Source: a virus. From it: a stretch of DNA of 27,973 nt. The position numbers and the translations under genes are program-made. A model generated the notes under the pieces. That model saw nothing but the letters and a program-made list of their open reading frames with translations. It was not told the origin of the DNA and searched no databases. The DNA lies in IMG/VR virus record IMGVR_UViG_3300025889_000741, positions 1 through 27,973 of that record; one strand, written 5' to 3'. Of this stretch, positions 7,161 through 15,295 are shown one piece after another. How positions within the stretch are numbered: the first letter of the stretch is position 1; the number at the start of each line of letters is the position of its first letter.

Positions 7161-8742
7161 GTTTAGGTCGGACACCCATTATCTTGGCAACCCTCATGTA
7201 AAAAGAGATGGGGTAGAAGAGGAATGGACTCAAGAAAAAGTAGCAGAATATGCCAAGTGTATGGCGGATCCTGCTTATTTCGCTAGAACTCATATCAAAA
7301 TCATAAACCTGAACGACGGTCTAGTGCCCTTTGAGTTATATCCATATCAAGATGAGATGTTTACTCATTTCAATTCTAACAGGTTTTCGGTCGTACTAGC
7401 ATGTCGACAGTCTGGTAAGTCTATCTCTTCAGTAGCATATCTTCTTTGGTATGCTATATTTCACCCAGAAAAAAACGTGGCAGTCCTTGCCAACAAAGGT
7501 GCTACTGCCCGAGAAATGTTATCGCGTGTAACTCTGATGCTTGAAAACCTGCCCTTTTACCTACAACCAGGATGCAAAGTTCTGAACAAGGGCAGTATAG
7601 AGTTTAGTAATAATTCAAAGATCTTTGCCGCTGCTACTTCTGGTTCTTCTATTCGTGGTCAGTCTGTAAACTTGCTGTTCCTTGATGAGTTTGCTTTTGT
7701 AGAAAGAGCAGCAGAGTTCTATACCTCAACTTATCCTGTAGTCACCTCTGGTAAAGAGACAAAAGTGATTATTACCTCTACTGCGAATGGTATCGGTAAT
7801 CCTTTTCATAAAATATGGGAAGGTGCTGTACAGGGTGTAAATGAATATAAACCTTTCCGTGTTGATTGGTGGGACGTTCCTGGAAGAGACGAGGCATGGA
7901 AAGAAGAAACAATAAACAACACCTCACAGATCCAGTTTGATCAGGAATTTGGCAACACCTTCTTCGGAACAGGGAACACTCTCGTAAACGCTGAATGCCT
8001 ATTAAATCTAAAGGCGGCGAGACCAAAAAGAATATTAGAGGGCGGAGACCTTTTAATATATGACGAACCAAGAAAGGGTTCTCAATATGTTATGTGCGTT
8101 GACGTAAGTAAGGGTCGAGGGCAGGATTACAGCACATTCACTGTCATTGATATAAGCAGTCGTCCTTTTAGGCAAGTTGCTACTTATCGTAACAATTTAA
8201 TATCTCCTTTACTTTACCCAAATATAATTTATAAATGGGCAAATAGTTTTAATGAAGCATATGTTGTCATAGAATCGAATGATGCTGGTGCTGTTGTTTG
8301 TAACGGATTATACCACGAATTAGAATACGAAAATGTGCATATGTCTTCTACTGTCAAGTCTAGCGGTATCGGCGTTGAGATGACTAGGAGAACCAAACGA
8401 ATAGGTTGCTCTGGATTCAAAGATCTAATGGAGGAAAATAAACTTGAGGTGGTTGACGAAAACACCATCCTTGAGATAAGCACCTTCGAAGCAAAGGGTG
8501 CCTCCTATGAAGCATCAGATGGAAACCACGATGATTTAGTGATGAATCTGGTTATGTTTGGTTTCTTCGTTCAAACTACCTTCTTTGCTGAAATGACAGA
8601 TATAGACGTTCGTAAGATGATGTTTGATCAAAGGATGAAAGAGATCGAAGAAGATGTCCCTCCTTTCGGGTTTAAATCACAACCTGAAGAAGAAATAACA
8701 TATGACGAAAAGATGAACCCTTGGAGTTTGCTCGAACTATAG
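7129..8742 (+). CDS. 17: Terminase large subunit gp17 (packaging ATPase/nuclease)
   Basis: 537 residues. The N-terminal ATPase has a Walker A-type loop 'ACRQSGKS' (residues 91-98), a Walker B 'LLFLDE' (182-187) and a 'TSTANG' coupling motif (about 216-221). The C-terminal RNase H-fold nuclease has 'CVDVSKG..QDYS' (Asp325, Asp333), 'VIESNDAG' and 'NHDDLVMN', supplying the acidic metal ligands. It translocates DNA into the prohead and cuts headful ends. The start at 7129 gives a 32-nt overlap with gp16; the next in-frame Met is far inside the conserved region. It is followed by the palindrome-rich gap before gp18. Confidence 0.95.
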   Translation: MTELTIQDTTKFRSDTHYLGNPHVKRDGVEEEWTQEKVAEYAKCMADPAYFARTHIKIINLNDGLVPFELYPYQDEMFTHFNSNRFSVVLACRQSGKSISSVAYLLWYAIFHPEKNVAVLANKGATAREMLSRVTLMLENLPFYLQPGCKVLNKGSIEFSNNSKIFAAATSGSSIRGQSVNLLFLDEFAFVERAAEFYTSTYPVVTSGKETKVIITSTANGIGNPFHKIWEGAVQGVNEYKPFRVDWWDVPGRDEAWKEETINNTSQIQFDQEFGNTFFGTGNTLVNAECLLNLKAARPKRILEGGDLLIYDEPRKGSQYVMCVDVSKGRGQDYSTFTVIDISSRPFRQVATYRNNLISPLLYPNIIYKWANSFNEAYVVIESNDAGAVVCNGLYHELEYENVHMSSTVKSSGIGVEMTRRTKRIGCSGFKDLMEENKLEVVDENTILEISTFEAKGASYEASDGNHDDLVMNLVMFGFFVQTTFFAEMTDIDVRKMMFDQRMKEIEEDVPPFGFKSQPEEEITYDEKMNPWSLLEL

Positions 8743-8758
8743 TGTAGATCTACTATAG

Positions 8759-8766
8759 TATAAATA
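8759..8766 (+). promoter_or_regulatory. 18: T4-type late promoter (TATAAATA) before gp18
   Basis: An exact TATAAATA octamer, 73 nt before the gp18 ATG, in the longest gap of the virion block. It matches the consensus for gp55-directed late transcription and would give strong expression of the sheath, tube and head genes. Confidence 0.8.
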
Positions 8767-8772
8767 AATACA

Positions 8773-8800
8773 TTGAACGCCTAAGCGTCGACCTTATAAT
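8773..8800 (+). promoter_or_regulatory. Possible sigma70-like promoter before gp18
   Basis: TTGAAC (8773-8778) and TATAAT (8795-8800) are separated by 16 bp, downstream of the late promoter. A second TATAAT at 8808-8813 lacks a good -35 partner. The region is AT-rich and palindromic, so chance is possible. Confidence 0.35.
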
Positions 8801-8839
8801 GCTAGCATATAATTTTTCGATCGAAAGAGGAAAACAAAA

Positions 8840-10636
8840 ATGGCACTGACTACACCTTCTGTCTCTCCTGCTATTGTTGTGAAAGAAATCGACCTTACTG
8901 GTGTTGCACCTAATGTCGAGACTTCACTAAGTGGTATGGTTGGGGCATTTAAGTGGGGTCCAGTAGACGTTCCTACCCGCATTGAGAACGAGGCAAAACT
9001 CGCCGAAGTATTTGGTACTCCAGATACCTCTCGCGCTGTTGACTACTTCTCTGCTGCGCAGTATCTGCGTTATTCTGGAAACCTTATCGTAAACCGACAA
9101 ACCAGTCAAACAGCTGGTGCAGATTCTGCTCATAACTCTTACTTTGGTAAGAATGCGCTTTCACAAGAACTTCATATCGGAAATGAAGATCAATTTGAAA
9201 GAAGCACTTTTACTTCTGAAGATTTCATGTTTGTCGCCAAATACCCAGGAGCAATGGGTAACTCACTCAAAGTTTCTTTATTGGCAACCAAGTCTGGTGA
9301 CTCTGCTGGCTCCCGTGCTCAAACGGAAGCAGCATTTAATTCTTGGTCATATAAGTCTGACTTTGACGGAGCTCCAGGAACTTCTGACTGGGCAAGCAAG
9401 CAAATTGGATCAGTATCTAACGACGAAGTTCACGTTGCAATCATCGATTCTGATGGTCTTGTCTCAGGAACAAAAGGCACTGTTCTCGAAACATTCCCTT
9501 ATGTCTCTGTAGCACTTGGTGCAAAGACTGAAGACGGTGGAGATAACTATATCAAAACTGTTTTGAACAATGGTTCGAACTACGTCTGGTTTGGAGAATT
9601 TGGTGGCGACAGCGTAATTATCAATGGCACAAACTGGGGCAGTGCTCCAAGCGGTAGTGTCACAGATTATGCTGACGGAGTAACCTACTCTAGTGAAGAT
9701 TCAGCAGAAGCATCACTTAGTGGTGGTGCAGATGGTGCTGCTCTTGCTGTTGCAGATTACCAACTTGGTTTCGATAACTTCGAAGATAAAGACGAAATCG
9801 ATGTTCAGATCTTAATTGCTCCTGGACTGGCTAACGCTGACGACCAAGTAACGATTGTAAACGATCTTGTGGGAATTGCTGGAACCACCCGAAAGGACTG
9901 TGTTGTAGTAACTTCTCCAGACCGTGCAGCAGTTGTTAACAACATTAACCCAGTTACTGATACAATCACCACGACTGATCGGTTTACTGGTTCTAACTAC
10001 TTGATTGTTGACAACAACTATCTTCGAGTTTACGATAAGTATAACGACAACTACATTTATATCCCTGCTGCTTCTACCACTGCAGGTCTAATGGCTGCTA
10101 CTGACGCAAACTTTGGACCATGGTATTCCCCTGCTGGTGAGCGACGTGGATTGTATACTGGTGTCACTAATCTCGCATATTCTCCTTCTAAAGCAGAACG
10201 CGATACTCTGTACAAAGCAGGTGTAAACCCGATTGTACAATTTGCTGGTCGAGGCATCATTTTGTTCGGTGATAAGACTAAGCAATCTCGTCCATCTGCC
10301 TTTGATAGGATTAACGTGCGACGTTTGTTCCTTGCTCTCGAAAAATCAATTTCGCTGGCAGCTCGTAACTTTATGTTCGAATTCAATGACGACTTTACTC
10401 GATCAGAGTTTGTTGCTATTGTTGAACCTCTGTTACGAGAAATTCAAGCTAGACGTGGTATTGAAGATTTCTTCGTTCAGTGTGACGAAAGAAACAATAC
10501 TCCAGAAGTAGTTGCTCGCAACGAATTGGTCGCGTCTATTTTCATTAAACCTGCATACTCCATCAACTTCATCACTCTCAATTTCGTCGCTGTACGTGGC
10601 GGTATTGACTTTGAAGAAGTTATTGGTACTGTGTAA
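8840..10636 (+). CDS. 18: Tail sheath protein gp18
   Basis: 598 residues. The N-terminus 'MALTTPSVSPAIVVKEIDLTGV' and 'SGMVGAFKWGPVD' is typical of T4-like gp18. The middle is variable and Asp/Gly/Ser-rich. The C-terminal domain ('FAGRGIILFGDKT', 'RINVRRLFLALEKSISLAARNFMFEFND', 'RSEFVAIVEPLLREIQARRG') is the conserved sheath handshake region. The protein polymerises around the tube and contracts on infection. An AGAGGA ribosome-binding site lies 10 nt before the ATG. Late-promoter control is shown by TATAAATA upstream. Confidence 0.95.
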   Translation: MALTTPSVSPAIVVKEIDLTGVAPNVETSLSGMVGAFKWGPVDVPTRIENEAKLAEVFGTPDTSRAVDYFSAAQYLRYSGNLIVNRQTSQTAGADSAHNSYFGKNALSQELHIGNEDQFERSTFTSEDFMFVAKYPGAMGNSLKVSLLATKSGDSAGSRAQTEAAFNSWSYKSDFDGAPGTSDWASKQIGSVSNDEVHVAIIDSDGLVSGTKGTVLETFPYVSVALGAKTEDGGDNYIKTVLNNGSNYVWFGEFGGDSVIINGTNWGSAPSGSVTDYADGVTYSSEDSAEASLSGGADGAALAVADYQLGFDNFEDKDEIDVQILIAPGLANADDQVTIVNDLVGIAGTTRKDCVVVTSPDRAAVVNNINPVTDTITTTDRFTGSNYLIVDNNYLRVYDKYNDNYIYIPAASTTAGLMAATDANFGPWYSPAGERRGLYTGVTNLAYSPSKAERDTLYKAGVNPIVQFAGRGIILFGDKTKQSRPSAFDRINVRRLFLALEKSISLAARNFMFEFNDDFTRSEFVAIVEPLLREIQARRGIEDFFVQCDERNNTPEVVARNELVASIFIKPAYSINFITLNFVAVRGGIDFEEVIGTV

Positions 10637-10662
10637 TCGAAGACATCTAAGGAGAAAGAAAA

Positions 10663-11202
10663 ATGGCAATTTTGCGCGTAGATGACTTCAAAGGTAAACT
10701 AACTGGTGGTGGCGCACGTGCCAACATGTTCGAGGTCAATGTTAACTTTCCAGGTTATACTGGTGGTAACAAAGAACAGACCAACTTCATGTGCCGTGCT
10801 GCTCAACTCCCAGCGTCCACTGTTGCTACTGTCGAGGTTCCATTCCGTGGACGTATCGTCAAGTTAGCAGGTGACCGCACCTTTGAACCATGGACAATTA
10901 CCGTCTACAACGATATCAACTTTGGTATTCGTGATGCCTTCGAAGCATGGATGGATGGAATGAACTCTCATGAAGGTAATTTAGGTACTCAATCCAACAA
11001 TGCTGGTTTTGGAACTTATGCTACTAACATGGAAGTTATTCAACTCGATCAGACGGGTCGCGGTGTCAAGACTTATTTCTTGAGAAACTGTTTCCCATCA
11101 AACGTTTCAGCGATCGACCTTGATTACTCTCAGGTAGGAGAAATCGAGCAGTTCACTGTAACTATCGAGTACGACTACTGGACAAACTCCAACACCAACT
11201 AA
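10663..11202 (+). CDS. 19: Tail tube protein gp19
   Basis: 179 residues, close to T4 gp19 (163 aa). Family segments include 'ANMFEVNVNFPGY', 'MCRAAQLPASTVATVEVPFRGR', 'DRTFEPWTITVYND' and a C-terminal 'FTVTIEYDYW'. It builds the inner tail tube through which DNA passes. A strong AAGGAG site precedes the ATG. It lies 26 nt after gp18 and is followed by a terminator, so sheath and tube form a unit. Confidence 0.93.
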   Translation: MAILRVDDFKGKLTGGGARANMFEVNVNFPGYTGGNKEQTNFMCRAAQLPASTVATVEVPFRGRIVKLAGDRTFEPWTITVYNDINFGIRDAFEAWMDGMNSHEGNLGTQSNNAGFGTYATNMEVIQLDQTGRGVKTYFLRNCFPSNVSAIDLDYSQVGEIEQFTVTIEYDYWTNSNTN

Positions 11203-11216
11203 GGTTGAAATTGTCG

Positions 11217-11224
11217 TATAAGTA
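11217..11224 (+). promoter_or_regulatory. Variant late-promoter-like octamer (TATAAGTA)
   Basis: One mismatch from TATAAATA, between gp19 and the terminator that precedes gp20. Transcripts from here would run directly into that terminator, which argues against a functional promoter. Confidence 0.2.
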
Positions 11225-11230
11225 GTAACA

Positions 11231-11257
11231 GGAGGGGAGTTCTGCTCCCCTCCTTTT
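11231..11257 (+). terminator. Rho-independent terminator after gp19
   Basis: A perfect 9-bp stem GGAGGGGAG / CTCCCCTCC (11231-11239 and 11245-11253) with a 5-nt loop, followed by TTTT. It separates the very abundant sheath and tube messages from the portal gene and allows partial read-through to gp20. Confidence 0.85.
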
Positions 11258-11279
11258 CCTGTAAATAAAGGACCGAATA

Positions 11280-12845
11280 ATGGCAGAAGGCATTAAACTT
11301 TTTGGTTTTGAGATAAAGCGAGCAAAGAAAGACGAAGAGGCAGTAACTCCTATTCCTGCTGCTTCAGTAGTTGCTCCTACTGATGATGATGGTGCAAGTT
11401 ATGTGACTTCTCCTTCGTACCACTTTGGTACACATATGGACATTTATGCTGATCTTCAAGTAAAAGATCAAGCAGACTTGATTCGTAAGTACCGCACCGC
11501 TGCTACTCATGCCGAAGTAGACATGGCGATTGAAGAAATCGTCAACGAAGCAATAGTACAACCACAAGATGATGATAACATCGTAGAATTGAACCTTGAT
11601 GCTGTGGAACTATCAAAGGGCATTAAGAATAAGGTTCATGAAGAATTCCAAAATGTTTTGAATATGCTCACGTTTAACGAGCGTGCTCATGACATATTTA
11701 AATCTTGGTACGTCGATGGTCGACTGTATCACCACTTGGTTGTTGATAAGAACAACCTGAAGCAAGGTATTCAGGAAATTCGTTATGTCGACTCAACCAA
11801 AATTCGCAAAGTAAAAAATGTAAAAAAGAAAACTGACCCAGCAACTGGTGTTTCTCTAGTTGACAAGGTTGAAGAGTTTTACATCTACTCAGAAAAATCA
11901 GTTTCTGATAAAAAAGGAACGACTTCTCATAACATAGACCCAAAGAACAGTGCTGTACGTTTGAGTAACGACTCTGTTGTTTATGTTACTTCTGGTCTGT
12001 TAGACGAAACCAAAGCAAAGGTTGTTTCCCATCTACACAAGGCACTGCGTCCAATCAACCAGTTGCGTATGATGGAAGACTCCCTGATCATCTATCGTCT
12101 GGCGCGTGCACCAGAGCGTCGTATATTTTACGTTGACACTGGTAACTTGCCAAAGGGTAAGGCAGAAGAGTATCTAAACTCTTTGATGACTCGTTACAGA
12201 AACAAACTGGTATACGACCAAGCAACTGGCGAACTGAAGGACTCTCGTAAGCATATGTCTATGCTTGACGACTTCTGGTTGCCTCGTCGTGAAGGTGGTC
12301 GTGGTACTGAAGTGACCACACTTCCAGGTGGACAGAACCTCGGTGAGATCGATGACGTTCGCTACTTCCAGCGCAAGGTCTATCAGGCACTCAACGTACC
12401 AGTATCTCGTCTTGAGCAGGAGCAAGCATACTCCCTCGGTCGTGCTACTGAAATCAATCGTGAAGAAATTAAGTTTCAGAAATTTGTTACTCGTTTGCGT
12501 TCGCGGTTTTCAAAACTATTTACTCAAATTCTTCGACAACAGTTGGTGTTGAAAGGTGTTATTACTGACAGCGACTGGGTTGAATTGTTCCATAATAGAA
12601 TTAGAGTAGACTTTTACAAAGACAATCACTATACCGAACTAAAAGATGCAGAGGTTATGGCGCAGCGTTTGCAAACTATGGACCAAGCATCACAATATGT
12701 TGGTGAATACCTATCTAAAGATTGGGTAATGAAAAATATCTTCCGCTTTACTGAAGAAGAGTCGGAAGAGATGCTAAATCAAATAAGTCAAGAAATCGCT
12801 TCTGGTGAAGTCGACTCTGGCGAAGATGAAGAACAATCCTCATAA
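11280..12845 (+). CDS. 20: Portal vertex protein gp20
   Basis: 521 residues, matching T4 gp20 (524 aa) in length. Conserved stretches include 'SYHFGTHMDIYADLQVKDQADLIRKYR', 'ATHAEVDMAIEEIVNEAIV', 'LRMMEDSLIIYRLARAPERRIFYVDTGNLPK', 'MSMLDDFWLPRREGGRGTEV', 'TLPGGQNLG' and 'YQALNVPVSRL'. A dodecamer forms the DNA gate at one capsid vertex and the docking site for terminase and neck. The acidic C-terminal tail is usual. An AAGGA site lies before the start. Initiation of prohead assembly depends on it. Confidence 0.95.
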   Translation: MAEGIKLFGFEIKRAKKDEEAVTPIPAASVVAPTDDDGASYVTSPSYHFGTHMDIYADLQVKDQADLIRKYRTAATHAEVDMAIEEIVNEAIVQPQDDDNIVELNLDAVELSKGIKNKVHEEFQNVLNMLTFNERAHDIFKSWYVDGRLYHHLVVDKNNLKQGIQEIRYVDSTKIRKVKNVKKKTDPATGVSLVDKVEEFYIYSEKSVSDKKGTTSHNIDPKNSAVRLSNDSVVYVTSGLLDETKAKVVSHLHKALRPINQLRMMEDSLIIYRLARAPERRIFYVDTGNLPKGKAEEYLNSLMTRYRNKLVYDQATGELKDSRKHMSMLDDFWLPRREGGRGTEVTTLPGGQNLGEIDDVRYFQRKVYQALNVPVSRLEQEQAYSLGRATEINREEIKFQKFVTRLRSRFSKLFTQILRQQLVLKGVITDSDWVELFHNRIRVDFYKDNHYTELKDAEVMAQRLQTMDQASQYVGEYLSKDWVMKNIFRFTEEESEEMLNQISQEIASGEVDSGEDEEQSS

Positions 12846-12861
12846 TTAAATGGAGAATGAA

Positions 12862-13320
12862 ATGAGCGAAGTACTGGAAAACGAAAACGAAGTCGAAGAG
12901 GTAGAAACTCCACAGATTTCCTCTGAAGACTTGTTAGATGCTATCTCAGCAGAAAAGGCACTGGATGCATCTAAGATCTTCAGCGACCTGATGGCAACCC
13001 GAGTGCAAGACGCACTTGATGCCGAGAAGATCAGACTTGCAGGACAAATCTTCAACGGCGAAGAAGAACAAGAGATTTCCGACGAAGAAATCGAAGACGC
13101 TGTTGCTGAAATAGAATCTGAAGAATCTCCTGAAGTTGAAGAACCAGTCGCCGAAGTAGAAGTTGAAGAACCAGTCACCGATATTGGTGCTGAAGAAGAA
13201 CACCAAGAACCAGAAGACGATCTTGGTCTGTACTCTGACGAACAGGCAGAGGCAGATGTAGAAGAAATTCTTTCTCAAGAAGATGAAAATAATTCAGAAA
13301 TAGAAGTAACCGAAGAGTAA
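12862..13320 (+). CDS. 67: Prohead core protein gp67-like (acidic)
   Basis: 152 residues from the ATG at 12862, which has GGAGA 5 nt upstream; the ATG at 12850 (4 residues longer) lacks a ribosome-binding site. It is extremely acidic, with Glu-rich C-terminal repeats ('EPVAEVEVEEPV'-type). There is one more ordered helical block (roughly residues 23-65) containing 'EKALDASKIFSDLMATRVQDAL'. Its position between gp20 and gp21 and its acidity match the T4-like prohead core protein gp67, which fills the scaffold and is later degraded by gp21. It is longer than T4 gp67 (80 aa), as in marine relatives. Confidence 0.75.
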   Translation: MSEVLENENEVEEVETPQISSEDLLDAISAEKALDASKIFSDLMATRVQDALDAEKIRLAGQIFNGEEEQEISDEEIEDAVAEIESEESPEVEEPVAEVEVEEPVTDIGAEEEHQEPEDDLGLYSDEQAEADVEEILSQEDENNSEIEVTEE

Positions 13321-13326
13321 TATTGG

Positions 13327-13334
13327 TATAAATA
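13327..13334 (+). promoter_or_regulatory. T4-type late promoter (TATAAATA) before the gp68-position ORF
   Basis: An exact TATAAATA octamer in the 20-nt gap after gp67, ending only 6 nt before the next ATG. The expected start of transcription falls at or very near that ATG, so the first ORF would have almost no leader. The main purpose may be to express gp21 and the genes after it. Confidence 0.65.
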
Positions 13335-13340
13335 TACTCT

Positions 13341-13541
13341 ATGAAAACTTTTTCTGAAGTAAGAAATAGTAAAATTAAAGGCGATCTTGTGTACAACAAG
13401 AAGCATAAGCGTATTGCCACCCAAGTTTATAAGACTAGGAAAGGGTATTCTGCTTATGTCGACGGAGATTTGCTAGACAACTTCAGATCTGAAAAAGATG
13501 CTGTCAAATCTATAGAAACTGCTATCAAGGAACTGACATGA
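13341..13541 (+). CDS. Small basic protein in the gp68 position
   Basis: 66 residues, Lys-rich, with one likely beta-hairpin ('KRIATQVYKTRKGYSAYVDGDLLDNF') and a C-terminal helix. Small proteins at this place between gp67 and gp21 are usually called prohead core protein gp68 in marine T4-like phages, but T4 gp68 is about twice as long and I cannot show homology. No ribosome-binding site precedes the ATG. A GTG at 13389 with AAAGG upstream is a weaker alternative start. It ends in ATGA shared with gp21. Confidence 0.6.
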   Translation: MKTFSEVRNSKIKGDLVYNKKHKRIATQVYKTRKGYSAYVDGDLLDNFRSEKDAVKSIETAIKELT

Positions 13542-14203
13542 AACTTATTGCTGAATACAACGAGAATTCTTTGCAATGCCTCGTTGAAGAGAAAAAAGAC
13601 GGTGGTAAGAAGTATGTCATTGAAGGTGTTTTTGCTCAGGCAGAAACCAAGAACCGTAATGGTCGGATTTATCCAAAGGCAATTATGGAAAGGGCAGTTG
13701 AGAAGTATGTTGATGAACAAGTATCTAAAAGTCGAGCAGTTGGTGAATTGAATCACCCTGACGGTCCAACCGTAAACCTCGACAAAGTTTCTCACCTCAT
13801 CACTGATCTTCGTTTCGAAGGCAATGATGTGGTAGGAAAGGCATCAATACTAGACACTCCTATGGGTAAAATCGTTCAAGGTTTGCTTGAGGGCGGTGTC
13901 AATCTTGGTGTCTCAACTCGTGGAATGGGTAGTCTTGAGCAGCGTGATAATGCCACGTATGTCAAAGACGACTTTGTTCTCAGCACGGTTGACATCGTGC
14001 AAGATCCATCAGCACCGAATGCTTTCGTAAATGGTATCATGGAAGGTGTAGACTGGATTTGGAACAATGGCGTACTTGTCGCTCAAGAAATATGTGAAGA
14101 TAAAGAGACTGAAATCGTTACTCCTTCTGCACCTGTATATTCGTATGCAGAGCAGACTCGTGAGTTCAAAAATTTCCTCTCATCTATAAAAGAAAACTTT
14201 TGA
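13538..14203 (+). CDS. 21: Prohead core protease gp21
   Basis: 221 residues, the usual length of T4-like gp21. It is a serine protease of the herpesvirus-assemblin type. Catalytic candidates are His73 in 'GELNHPDG' and Ser126 in 'GVSTRG'; 'AETKNRNGRIYP' is a family block. In T4 the enzyme cleaves the scaffold and head proteins after [L/I]-x-E and then itself, making room for DNA. The start is in the ATGA overlap with the small upstream ORF. It is followed by gp22, one of its substrates. Confidence 0.93.
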   Translation: MKLIAEYNENSLQCLVEEKKDGGKKYVIEGVFAQAETKNRNGRIYPKAIMERAVEKYVDEQVSKSRAVGELNHPDGPTVNLDKVSHLITDLRFEGNDVVGKASILDTPMGKIVQGLLEGGVNLGVSTRGMGSLEQRDNATYVKDDFVLSTVDIVQDPSAPNAFVNGIMEGVDWIWNNGVLVAQEICEDKETEIVTPSAPVYSYAEQTREFKNFLSSIKENF

Positions 14204-14216
14204 CAAGGAGTCCATT

Positions 14217-15272
14217 ATGGATTTAGAGCAAAATGTAGAACTCCGCGATGAGACGGAAATTGCGGAAGGGAAGCACGATATGAAAAATGCTGAGGCACAG
14301 TCAGTAGCATCTGTCGATAAGGCATCTGATGCGACAGGTCAGTCACCACACCCGACTGAACCTGGTGCGACTGCAAAGCATAACACCAAAAAAGACCCAA
14401 TGCCAAAGACTAAGGCAGGTATGATCAACGCCATGTATGGAAAACTGAATGCTATGAGGAAGGGTGACCTTCAAGTAGCATACGGTAATATGATGGGCGA
14501 GGAAGTCGAGATCGAAGAGGAAGATATGGTTGCTGAGGCAGACGTTTCTTCATACTCAGAAGATCTAGACGCGTTGGTCGAGTCTGAAGCAACTCTTTCT
14601 GAAGAGTTCAAGCAAAAAACTGCTATCATCTTTGAAGCAGCATTGAAGTCGAAGCTCGCTGAAGAAGTCGAGCGAATTGAGTCATCCTACGAAGAAAAAC
14701 TTGCTGAAGAAACTGCTGCGCAGAAGAGCGAGTTGGTCGAGAAGGTTGATTCCTACCTAAACTACGTGGTTGAGCAGTGGATGGAAGACAACAAAGTCGC
14801 TGTCCAGAATGGTCTGCGTGCTGAGATTGCTGAGAACTTCATGGAGAACCTCAAGGTTCTTTTTGCAGAATCTTACATCGAAGTACCAGATTCTAAGGTT
14901 GACCTCGTTGACGATCTAGCAGATCAAGTTGAGGAACTCGAAGAGGCACTTAACAAGACTACTGCTGACGCAATTGCTCTGAGCGAGCAGGTTGAAGTAA
15001 TGAAGCGCGAGGCGATTGTCTCCGAAGCAGTTGCTGATCTTGCTGAAACTCAAGCAGAAAAGTTTAAGAAACTCGTTGAAGGTGTTGACTTCGAAGATGC
15101 GGAAACGTTTGCATCTAAAGTTGCCACTGTCAAGGAATCTTTCTTTGCTAAGCAAAGCAACGTTGTCGAAGAAGAAGTGATTGCTGAAGAGACTGCTCCA
15201 GAAGCAGACGCTGAAGTTGCACCTTCTATGGAACGATATCTTAATGCTATTCGCAAAACTACTCTTAAATAA
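14217..15272 (+). CDS. 22: Prohead scaffold/core protein gp22
   Basis: 351 residues, rich in Glu, Ala and Lys, largely helical or coiled coil from about residue 110 to 320, as expected of the major scaffold that guides capsid assembly and is destroyed by gp21. An N-terminal 'GMINAMYGKLNAMRKGDLQVAYG' block is characteristic of marine relatives. It is longer than T4 gp22 (269 aa). A strong AAGGAG site lies 7 nt before the ATG. Its position between gp21 and gp23 supports the call. Confidence 0.88.
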   Translation: MDLEQNVELRDETEIAEGKHDMKNAEAQSVASVDKASDATGQSPHPTEPGATAKHNTKKDPMPKTKAGMINAMYGKLNAMRKGDLQVAYGNMMGEEVEIEEEDMVAEADVSSYSEDLDALVESEATLSEEFKQKTAIIFEAALKSKLAEEVERIESSYEEKLAEETAAQKSELVEKVDSYLNYVVEQWMEDNKVAVQNGLRAEIAENFMENLKVLFAESYIEVPDSKVDLVDDLADQVEELEEALNKTTADAIALSEQVEVMKREAIVSEAVADLAETQAEKFKKLVEGVDFEDAETFASKVATVKESFFAKQSNVVEEEVIAEETAPEADAEVAPSMERYLNAIRKTTLK

Positions 15273-15295
15273 TCCATTACTCTAGGAGAATAACA

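Larger units (their letters stand above)
8736..8826. promoter_or_regulatory. Palindrome-rich regulatory gap between gp17 and gp18
   Basis: The 97-bp gap and the end of gp17 hold several symmetric elements. ACTATAGT, itself palindromic, is repeated at 8736-8743 and 8752-8759. GTAGATCTAC lies at 8744-8753, ATGCTAGCAT at 8799-8808 and TTTCGATCGAAA at 8815-8826. The second ACTATAGT runs into the late promoter. They could be operator sites, RNA hairpins or a processing site; no function is established. Confidence 0.4.

Noticed and set aside
11217-11224. Strong late promoter for gp20
   Set aside because: TATAAGTA has a mismatch and lies upstream of a strong terminator, so gp20 is more likely expressed by read-through.
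12846-13420. Long minus-strand ORFs opposite gp67
   Set aside because: They are mirror images of the Glu-rich coding sequence (GAA/GAG read backwards gives Ser/Phe runs), with no ribosome-binding sites.
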